Part shown: one piece after another, positions 54,864-64,000 of the stretch
How positions within the stretch are numbered: the first letter of the stretch is position 1
Layout: each line of letters starts with the position of its first letter
The notes under the pieces: model-generated
What the model was told of the DNA's origin: nothing
Database searches by the model: none
Seen by the model: only the letters and a program-made list of their open reading frames with translations
Assembly: GCF_963678635.1 (NCBI RefSeq)
Contig: NC_087067.1
Coordinates: 56,953,964 to 57,017,963 of the forward strand
Direction of reading: 5' to 3'
Source: Symsagittifera roscoffensis
Lineage: Eukaryota > Xenacoelomorpha > Acoela > Convolutidae
Length of the DNA: 64,000 nt
Position numbers and translations under genes: made by a program

Positions 54864-55732
54864 CAGACAACCGATTTTAGCCAAATGTAAACGCCAGTTG
54901 CTTGCAAAAAACAAGAAAAAAGATCGGAACGCATCAGTCTCTGGTTCGAAATTAAAATTTTAGCCATCGTTTTAAGAATCGTAATCTTTTTTAAAAAGTT
55001 TTGTTTTTTGATTCATTTGTTAGTTCTGTAGTTTGATAAATCTTCAGTTGACGATTAGGCTGCAAGTTTAACCGTACACCAAGTTACATTGACACGAGTT
55101 GCACATTATGTTGTTTTCTCGCTGAACCATCAACTTTTTTATTGTTTGAAAAAAAATATTTAGTTCTGAAAAAGCTATTTAATACAGGTTCAACTGTTCT
55201 TTTTTTCATCTTTTTCCCCCGTACTTATGCAATATCGATAGTTTGAGCTATTGTATTTTAGAAAATAGTCTTTTAACTATAATAAAACTAACGGTAAAGG
55301 GTATGTTTTAGAGAAAACAAAAGTTGTTCTAAACTGATGTTCGACTCATTTTTTCAGTAATATAGAAAACTTTCAGTATATTTTAAATTTTGTGCAAAAT
55401 AAACAACCCAATCTTTTTTTGCGATTTTGAAATTTCTAGAGCGAGCGTTTTTTAGACATGATTCTAAATGAAACACAAATTTTTTATAAATTTAGAGAAT
55501 TAAGAGCAAAAAAATTTAGTTTTTTTTTTGTTTTGCTTAATTTAGATTACAAAACAAACAACTAACCATTAATAAATTCAACTTAATTATTTGAAGAAAA
55601 CAATACAAAACACAAAACAGACTGAAAATTTTTCAATTGACGCCACGTTTAACAGAGACTGATGCGTTCCGATCCTTTTTCTTGTTTTTTGCGAGCAACT
55701 GGCGTTCACATTTGGCTAACATCGGTTGTCTG
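54864..55732. mobile_element. 870-bp R1 element, copy B
   Basis: Same 80-bp terminal inverted repeats as 51007-51876. Directly followed by BEL integrase sequence (CCTTGGGTTGCGTCG), so the element or the array broke into that BEL copy. Confidence 0.6.
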
Positions 55733-55735
55733 CCT

Positions 55736-56782
55736 TGGGTTGCGTCGACTACCTCGGTCTATCCAAAATCAATGTGTAACATGCCGTAAACGCAAAGCAA
55801 GCACCATCCAGCCAATTATGTCCGATTTACCTGTCGAACGTCTCGGATACAAGCAACCACCCTTCAATCATACGGGTGTAGATTACTTCGGACCGCTTTA
55901 CGTTCCGGTTCGCAGAAGCGCTGAAAAAAATGGGGATTTCTTCTTACTTGCCTCACCACCAGGGCTGTACACCTTGAGGTTGTACCATCTCTGGACTCCA
56001 GTTCTTGTGTCATGGGCATTGAACGGTTCATTGCGCGTCGTGGTACGCCAAGCACAATCTGGTCGGATAACGGCACGAACTTTGTTGGTGCGGAAAAGGA
56101 ATTACTTGCCTGCATCAAGAGCTGGAATGGCATGGCTCCGACCATTTTTGCACACAAAGGTGTTACTGGGAAATTTAACCCACCAGGCGCACCCCATCAT
56201 GGCCGCTCCTGGGAACGCCTCGTCCGAAGCGTGAAGTGCGTGCTGTACGATATCCTAGGCAGTAGGCGAGTCACTGAAGAGGTGTTAGGAACAACACTCT
56301 GCTTAGTTGAGCAGGGTTTGAATTCGAGGCCAATCACTCCCGTTAGTACCGATTCACGTGAGTTAGAAGCGTTAACCTCAAACCATTTTTTGCTGGGACA
56401 ACATGCCACAAGCTCTCCTTCGCTCTTACCTGGGGAGCACTTCGAACACAAGAAAAGGTACGTGCGAGCGCAGTCATATGCTAACGCGATTTGGTCTCGT
56501 TGGCTTCGAGAATATGTTCCCTCGCTGAATAAGCGTGTCAAGTGGCACACTCATTCTGACTTCACTCTTAAAACAGGCGATCTCGTGTGGGTGATTGAGC
56601 CCGATAGTCCGCCTGGGTACTACCTTCTTGCTCGAATCGTCAAGCTAAACTACGGACAGGACGGTTGCGCTCGATCCGCCCTTGTTAAGACCGCAACCCG
56701 TGAAGTCACTCGGCCGACCGTTAAGCTCGCTCCGGTTCTTCCTTCTTCAGGGGGGGGGGAGGATGTTGCAATGCAAATGTAG
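55736..56782 (+). pseudogene. Second BEL integrase fragment
   Basis: Reads RLPRSIQNQCVTCRKRKAS (Cys pair of the zinc domain), VERLGYKQPPFNHTGVDYFG, then after a frame change near 55940 IERFIARRGTPSTIWSDNG, TNFVGAEKELLACIKSW, PPGAPHHGRSWERLVRSV (Glu of the triad), GDLVWVIEPDSPPGYY, LARIVKLNYGQDG, RPTVKLAPVLPSS, and stop at 56782. It belongs to a different BEL family from the 30-40 kb provirus. The 5' part of the element is absent. Confidence 0.85.
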
Positions 56783-56851
56783 AGTATAGATGCATATAAA
56801 ACAAGAGTGTAGATGCATATAAAACAAGAGTGTAAATGCATATAAAACAAG
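56783..56851 (+). repeat. 23-bp tandem triplication
   Basis: Three units of AGTATAGATGCATATAAAACAAG-like sequence directly after the integrase stop, at the place where the BEL LTR would start. Confidence 0.75.
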
Positions 56852-56914
56852 CACAGTTGGCCGAGCTGCCTAGAGACAAGTCTATCACGCCGGTCAACCG
56901 GTTTCGAGTCCCCC
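56851..56914 (+). repeat. tRNA-like sequence (SINE head)
   Basis: AGTTGGCCGAGCTGCC resembles an A box and 5' half of tRNA-Leu/Ser. GGTTTCGAGTCCC at 56900 is a B box. The anticodon arm does not fold properly. A palindrome GGGGCTATAGCCCC and T runs follow at about 56945-56975. Likely a SINE or tRNA pseudogene. Confidence 0.45.
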
Positions 56915-56974
56915 ATATTTAGAAATTAAAACAAGTGGACCCAAGGGGCTATAGCCCCATTTGACCGTTTTTTA

Positions 56975-57353
56975 CTGTTTTTTGGTTCTAATTCGGTTCA
57001 GCCTTGATTAAGGCTGACCGCCAAAAAGAGCAATTTATCTCAAGGACATTACCGACCGGTTCTTGTGGCTAGCTTGCACCAATTTGCTTATTGAAACTGT
57101 GGATTGTTGAAATTATGAAAGTGAGTTGTGTGAAATGTTGACTTTTATAAATTAATCACGATGAATGTATGTATTGCCGAGAATACTACGAGTTAAAACA
57201 ATTATTTGCCAAGCCGTTTTATACAGTTATGGAGATTACAGCGCACAATCGGTCAACCTAAACAGTATTTTTATTAGTAAAAATACGCAAGTGGGGAGAA
57301 AAGGAAAAAGAACCCAACAGCGGCTCTCCGTCAGGAGCTGAACAGCTTTTATG
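56975..57353. other. No gene seen
   Basis: AT-rich. Contains a lone MITE right end (GGAAAAAGAACCC near 57304) and little else. Confidence 0.4.
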
Positions 57354-57567
57354 GGCTCTTTTCCAGTTCCCCCCTTTGTTAAATTACAAAAAGAGATGTT
57401 CAAAAATTGTTGACATGGCAATTTTCATGTTAGAAATGTTGTGAAAATTTGTTCAGCTGTTCACGCTGACACGTTTTGATGCAGTTTATAACATTAAAAA
57501 TTATTTTAAAAGACTGTCATGTACTGAATTTCAGAAAAAATGAAGGGGGGCAAACTGGAAAAGAACC
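57354..57567. mobile_element. MITE with GGCTCTTTTCC ends, copy 3
   Basis: 214 bp. Left GGCTCTTTTCCAGTTCCCCC, right GGGGGGCAAACTGGAAAAGAACC. Flanked by CTTTTATG and TTTTTATG, an 8-bp target duplication with one mismatch. Confidence 0.7.
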
Positions 57568-57708
57568 TTTTTATGTTGGTTTTTTCCTTTGTGATTAAAT
57601 TGTCATTAGGAAAAATTTGACGTTTTTTTTGGTCTCCTAACCACCTCGTAAAACAACAAAGACTGTTTAAAATTTTTTCACACGGCGTTTTGCATGTCAA
57701 AAATAAGC

Positions 57709-57906
57709 TCTTTTTCCTCCCCTTCCCCCCAACTCACACGAGCATAAATTTTGTAGTCTAACGAGTGGTTTTACAAGGTTCATTATGAAGACCAAAGATA
57801 TTTCTCATGGCCCAATTAGTCTGCTTAAAAGTTTTCATGACAATCGGAAAATGTGAATAGTAATTATTGTTATAAAAATTTGCAGGTGGGGGGAGTAGGG
57901 AAACAG
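57709..57906. mobile_element. MITE related to 28807-29023, inverted
   Basis: Starts GCTCTTTTTCCTCCCC and ends GGTGGGGGGAGTAGGGAAACA. Its interior (CGAGTGGTTTTAC, TTTGCAGGTGGGG) is the reverse complement of the member at 28807. The right end abuts the 2.2-kb repeat unit; target duplication not clear. Confidence 0.6.
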
Positions 57907-57908
57907 AG

Positions 57909-60208
57909 CAGTAGTATGCATATAGTGCTTTAGGATCGGGGGGGGGGGGGGGGGGGTTGTCATACATGGATGACCATTAGGTATAAATCATAATGGTCAC
58001 CATGTATTAAATGATCAGCAATGGTCACTATATGTAATAATCCTAATTGTCACCATGTATCATTTTATACATAATGGTCACTATGTAATAATCCTAATTG
58101 TCACCATGTATATAGTTTTATACCGAATAGTTCTCATGTAAAGCTTCGGTGTTTTATTGAGTATTCCCACTGAACGTTGTGGAAACGGGAATGGAATAAA
58201 GTTTTGGTCGATGCATGTTTTGTCTTCTAAAGTTTGTGGGTATTGGCTTGTTTACATGTAAAATGACGTTATATACCTATTATATGCAATCAGTTGAACC
58301 TAATGCAACCAAAGTATATGGTATATAGGAAAGCACGAGATTTTGGCGGGCTATCTTAACTGTTGGCTGCGGTGAACGATTTCCTTCAAAAAAGCATGTT
58401 TTATTGCTGAATCTCAAAGACAGCAAAATTCGTCAATTGCGGCGGCCGCCACCTCTATTTAGGCAAAAATTAATGATCAATTTGACCGAAATGAGATTGA
58501 AAAATTACTTTAAGCCAAACGAAGCTAAAAAACAAAGAAAAATTACGAAACCTTGAAAACTCTATAATTATGAAATTGGCTTAAAAATTTCGACGTTTCC
58601 GTTTTCCGTATCTACAGGAAACTAAAAAACGTCTGAAATCTATGACAAAAGCTTTGGTTTCATAGAAAGGTTCAAAGAGCTAATAGTTTGAAGTGGCTAA
58701 AGATCTTGAAAACGAGAACACTGATGAAAGCCAAAAGTGCCCATTGATTTTGCTGCAGCAATTTCTAAGACTTGCATATACCAATTTTTATATAAAAACG
58801 GAAACAATTTTCGGGGCTTCTAGAAAACGTTTAGTACTTCCTATTAACTTTATTTGTGCTAACGAATTTTTGAAAATATTCATCAAAGCGGACCTAGTAG
58901 CTGGGAGCAAACTGTTATTTGTTTGCCAATATACACGATAAAAAAGAGTGACCATCGAAAAAAGCAGGTGAAAACTTATTTGCGACTTTTAAGGAAAGCA
59001 ATTATTCAAATTAGAGCAAATTCAATCGGGAAAGACTGAACACAAACTAAGACAAGTTATGGAGACAAGATTTTATACCAATCAGTCCCGCTAAAATTAG
59101 AGCAAATTCAATCGGGAAAGTCTGAACACAAACTACGACAAGTTATAGATACAAACTCAAAACTTGATATAAGTTCGGAATTATAATTTGAGCATATAAT
59201 TTATATGTCGATTTATCCATTAAAAGAATATGCAATTAAATAACATTTTATTTTGATACTACAATCTGGTCAACTGTTCTCAGTATCTTCTAATTAGGTT
59301 CAAACTGGTTTTTGCAAAAGCTTCCTATTCAAAAGTTTGAAGCGCTATCAGTTATTATCATTGATTAACCCTCTGCTCAACAAACTAAATTTTGAGTTTT
59401 TTAATATAAATCTGATCTTTTGAGTATTTCCATGATTACGCTATTGCCTCTCAACATACGGTGGCTTTTTGACCAAAATATTTGATAACTCATCTACAAC
59501 TAATTGTGTTATTGAGTGATCAACCTTTCTTTCAATATATGTCTGAGGTGATCGCATTATGATATTTGTTCTCATTTTGCATCGATATTTGTCTGCTCTT
59601 TTAACAAGACTTGTCTTCGAAAAACCCTTAGTTGTGTGAAATTGTAAGAAAAAAATGAAGCCTTATCATCCACACTCTATTTGAATCTTCGGATTCCGTC
59701 AGGACGATAGCTGTTTCAAACTAAGCAATGCTTTCACACCAAATTGGCTAAAGCAGTTTCCGATAACTTGTAAGTGCCATTTTGTAGTTTCAATGCAATT
59801 CGACAAACGTCAATTATGTTGTGTTATCTTAAGCTGGAACTACTAACAAAGATATGTCTAATTTGCCCAAAATAATTTTTTTAGACATTTTTACCTTGAA
59901 GAATTAAAATTTTGAGCCTCAATGAAGAAAGACTTGTTGTTTATTTCAAAGACAAAAAGCGTAAGCATTTTGAACTATCTCATAAAAAACTTTATCAACT
60001 AAATAAATCTTGAAATTAAAAAAGTTGTACTGACTGTTTATCTCATTACACAATTGCTTCACTTCCGTGGGTTTATTAATCTGATTCAAAATTTTGATTT
60101 TTCAAATAAAAAAACCATTGAAAACTTGTGGTTTTTAGAGATTGATCAATCATTCTTCAATTATACAGTACCTGTCACTTAGACTTTGCTCGCTTACCGT
60201 CTTCAGCT
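57909..60208. repeat. 2.2-kb repeat unit, copy 2
   Basis: Direct copy of 41140-43350 with an 18-20 base G run at about 57938-57956, the GGTCAC minisatellite, Polinton-end homology (58190-58520) and a local 90-bp duplication near 59020-59140. Ends at CCGTCTTCAGCT and passes straight into CATA satellite. Confidence 0.8.
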
Positions 60209-63200
60209 TACATACAAAAACATTGACATACACACTTACTGAATACAAACATACATACATGTATACATAAGCACAAGACTTACATAAAAACATACATACA
60301 TACATAAATACAAACATACATGCATACATAAATACAAAAAAACGTACTTACACGTATACATACAATTTTAAAAATACTTAGAGACATTCATACAACCATG
60401 CGTACAAAATTAGATACATATTTGCAAAATTACTTCCATACATACAAAAATTCAAAATGAAGGCTTACATAAAGGTATGAATACAAACGTACATAGTCTT
60501 ATACATAAGAACAATGCAAATAAACTACCATAACTACATAAATTTTACATGCTTACATACTTTTAAACCTGCAATCAATTATACGAAAAGTTTTGCTCAG
60601 ACACATGCAAAGATTTTGACTTAATATTTCTGCTGACCTTTAAAATAGAACCACATTTGAACACACATTAACCATCTTACATTTAATTCACACTTTCGAG
60701 ACAACTATATACACACATTCAGACAAAAGAGTCAGGCAATACAGACCGGCATTCATACGTCTTTACATACAATCATATAAACGTGTCTTTCATACTCATA
60801 TACCAAAATGCATGGGAACTTGCCTACAAACAGAAATGGATCGTACTTTACAATCTTAAACGACTCATGTGTACACACAAATTTGTACAATTTGCAAACA
60901 AGCAAAATTTTAAATAAATTTAAACTGAAAGACATACATTGACACAAAATAATTGGTGGTCTTCATTCACTGAATCAAGCGTACATGCAGTCGAGAGCTC
61001 ATAATTCCATAAAAACATACAAATTTACATAACTTCTAAATACTCAAATGAGTACACACAAAAAGTATGTACATACATGATTAATTACATTTATACATGC
61101 AAAAAGTTGTACACTTTTACATAGATAGATACATTTTACATAAATAGACACACATGCAAGTTTTGCTTACATACATGCAAAGATTTTAGTATTAGTTCTG
61201 CTGACCTTTAAAATACAAGCATATGTAAACACACAAACCAACTTGCATTCACTTCACACTTTCAAGAAAAATGTATACACATATTCAGACAAAAAGGATA
61301 ACGCATTACAGACTGGCATTCATACGTCTTTACATACAATAATGTAAACGTGCCTTTCATACTGATATATGAATATGCATAAGTACTTGTCTAAAAACAT
61401 ACATTGATTCAAAACAATTGCTTGTACTCATTCACTCAATCAAACGTACATGCAGTCGAGAGCTCATAATTCCATAAAAACATACAAATATACATAACTT
61501 CTAAATACTCAAATGAATACACACAACTAGTATGTACATACATGATTAATTACATTTATACATGCAAAAAGTTGTACACTTTTACATAGATACATAGTTT
61601 ACATAAATAGACACGCGTAAGTTTTGCTTACACACATGCATAGATTTTACTTATTAGTTCTGCTGACCTTTAAAATACAACCACATGTAAACACGCAAAC
61701 CAACTTACATTCTCTTCACACTTCCAAGACAAATATATACAAACATTCAGACAAAAGAATCACACATCACAGACTGGCATTCATACGTCTTTATATACAA
61801 TCAAATAAACGTGCATTTCACACTCAAACACGAATATGCATAAGTATTTGCCTAAAAATATACATTGATACAAAACATTTGCTTGTTTTCATTCACTCAA
61901 TCAAGCGGACATGCAGTCAAGAGTTCTGAATTACATAAAAACATACATATTTACATAATTTTTAAATAATCAAATGAATACACATAAATTGTAGAACATA
62001 TAGTAGAATACAATTAGTAGAATACAGTATACCAAATATTAGAAAACAAACAATTATAACAAATAGTAGAGTACACACAAATGAATATAACTTGATTAAT
62101 TACCTTTATATTGCAAAAAGTTGTACACTTTTACATAGATACACACAATTTACATGATTACATACATACGCAAAGCATATGTCCGTATATATAAACTATG
62201 CATATAGTATCTTGTCAAACCTTCAAGAAAAACTAGAACTTTAGTGAAAATCAAGTTGGGTTATAGTTATTCTTCTAAATACAATTGTTTTGGTTTACAG
62301 GAAAAAAAAACGTACTCATACATACAAAGGAAAAAACGTACTCATACATACAAACACATCAACTTGCATACATACACGCATACACAAAAGATATTCACTT
62401 GCGTTTGCTCATAAACACAAATATTCACACAAAAAAAAATCATTACGTTTTACGTATAAATATTTTCAAATACAGTAAAACCTACTCATTGATTTTACAA
62501 AACAAACGTCGCAAGCAGAGACTTGCAGAGAAATGCCAGCTTTTAGCAATGTCATCTACACAATTTAGCATTTTTAAAAAAAATAAAAAACGGTGACAAA
62601 CCTTTTGGTAATATGTCTGTTCATCTCCCAAACGAATTTTTCAACGGTATCAAACTTTAACTCAAATATGACCGGTGAGTCATGAGAAGCGCTTTTAGTG
62701 GTCAAAATAAAAAAACAAGGCTTACGAATTTGCATACTAAGGGAAAATTTCAAAAATAATTGTTGAAAGTTTTTTGTTGGACGGTCCGAATAGAGTTTTT
62801 TGACATATCGAAAATTGCTTTCAACTAATTATTTAGTTTTGTACAGAAAATTTAAGACAGTGAAAAAACTCTTGACTGCATGTACGCTTGATTGAGTGAA
62901 TGAAAACAAGCAAATGTTTTGTATCAATGTATGTTTATAGGCAAATACTTATGCATATTCGTGTTTGAGTATGAAATGCACGTTTATTTGATTGTAAATA
63001 AAGACGTATGAATGCCAGTCTGTAATGCGTGATTCTTTTGTCTGAATAATTGTTTATCTTTGTCTTGGAAGTGTGAAGAGAATGTAATTTGTTTTGCGTG
63101 TTTACATGTGGTTGTATTTTAAAGGTCAGCAGAACTAATAAGTAAAATCTATGCATGTGTGTAAGCAAAACTTGCGCGTGTCTATTTATGTAAGCTATGT

Positions 63201-64000
63201 ATCTATGTAAAAGTGTACAACTTTTTGCATGTAGAAATGTAATTATTCATGTATGTACATACTAGTTGTGTGTCTTCATTTGAGTATTAGGAAGTTATGT
63301 ATATTTGTATGTTTTATCTAAGAAGAACTCTTGACTGCATATCCGCTTGATTGAGTGAATGAAGACCAGCAATTTTTTTGTGTCAATGTATGTCTTTCAG
63401 TTTAAAATTATTTAAAAATTTGCTTGTTTGCAAATTGTACAAATTTATGATTGAAGTTTTATGTCTGTTTAAAAGAAAAGTGTGTACCCATGAGTCGTTT
63501 AAGATTGTAAAGTACGATCCATGTCTGTTTGTAGGCAAGTTCCTATGCATTTTGGTATATGAGTATGAAAGACACGTTTATATGATTGTATGTAAAGACG
63601 TATGAATGCCGGTCTGTATTGCCTGACTCTTTTGTCTGAATGTGTGTATATAGTTGTCTCGAAAGTGTGAAGTGAATGTAAGCTGGTTAATGTGTGTTCA
63701 AATGTGGTTCTATTTTAAAGATCAGCAGAAATATTAAGTCAAAATCTTTGCATGTGTGTGAGCAAAACTTTTCGTATAATTGATTGCAGGTTTAAAAGTA
63801 TGTAAGCAAGTATGTAAAATTTATGTATGTATGGTAGTTTATTTGCATTCTTCTTATGTATAAGACTATGTACGTTTGTATTCATACCTTTATGTAAGCC
63901 TTCAGTTTGAATTTTTGTATGTATGGAAGTAATTTTGCAAGTATGTATCTAATTTTGTACGTATGGTTGTATGAATGTCTCTACGTATTTTAAAAATTGT
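60209..64000. repeat. CATA satellite with 500-bp higher-order units and an inverted arm
   Basis: The phrase CTGCTGACCTTTAAAATA recurs near 60625, 61195 and 61660, giving units of about 480-560 bp. From about 62870 the satellite continues in reverse complement (GTATG-rich, AAAGGTCAGCAGAA at 63120) to the window end. 62100-62860 matches 44870-45640. Apparent ORFs pair across the inversion and are not genes. Confidence 0.75.

Noticed and set aside
60209-64000. Telomere or subtelomere
   Set aside because: CATA-type words are not TTAGGC/TTAGGG/TTAGG and the same satellite also lies internally at 44 kb.

Overview
Eukaryotic, AT-rich and dominated by transposons: an invertebrate metazoan genome scaffold. 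The evidence is GT-AG spliced host exons, a BEL/Pao retrotransposon, a Polinton/Maverick with Caenorhabditis F54H12.2/F54H12.3-type genes, LINE endonuclease fragments, several MITE families and CATA-rich satellite. I see no bacterial operon. The phylum cannot be fixed from the window; the Polinton gene types and one ORF vaguely like a cuticle-collagen N-terminus would suit a nematode, but this is weak.

Layout. 1-3624: about 2.4 tandem copies of a 1.5-kb piece of a non-LTR retrotransposon (endonuclease domain plus linker). 4812-5518: two phase-compatible exons of a C2H2 zinc-finger gene, + strand, flanked by two inverted copies of one DNA transposon. 6735-13251: a decayed Polinton with about 200-bp terminal inverted repeats. 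Its minus-strand genes include a capsid-protein stub, an integrase, a split packaging ATPase, a small membrane protein and several conserved Polinton ORFs; there is no visible DNA polymerase. 14616-27761: four + strand exons of a BRCA1-like tandem-BRCT C-terminus, the last two separated by an 11.5-kb intron holding a gag-only LTR retrotransposon with a 3.4-kb tandem duplication of its 3' half and flank. 27.8-29.4 kb: a cluster of 215-bp MITEs with 8-bp target duplications and long G/C runs. 29384-40470: a BEL/Pao element on the minus strand with 459-bp LTRs, nested in a Tc1/mariner-like MITE. The same LTR is also present as a solo copy beside the provirus, so two alleles seem to have been strung together.

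40.5-64 kb holds no convincing host gene. A 2.2-kb unit occurs at 41.1-43.35 and 57.9-60.2 kb and carries Polinton-end sequence. CATA-rich satellite lies at 43.9-45.2 and 60.2-64 kb, the latter partly folded into an inverted repeat. The stretch 45.6-55.7 kb is a head-to-head fold-back array with a near-perfect palindrome at 52.6-52.9 kb. A second BEL integrase fragment (55736-56782) abuts this array and is followed by a tRNA-like sequence.

How parts work together. The Polinton genes would have formed an integration and packaging module, and the BEL gag, protease, RT, RNase H and integrase a replication module; both are broken by stops and frameshifts. The only apparently live host function is the BRCT gene, and its splicing must cross a large repeat-filled intron. 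The most novel points are an intact 215-aa ORF in the BEL leader, a tRNA-like Pol III promoter inside the BEL LTR, an in-frame RT/gag shuffle in the BEL pol, and a hairpin-dense GC-rich island inside the Polinton.
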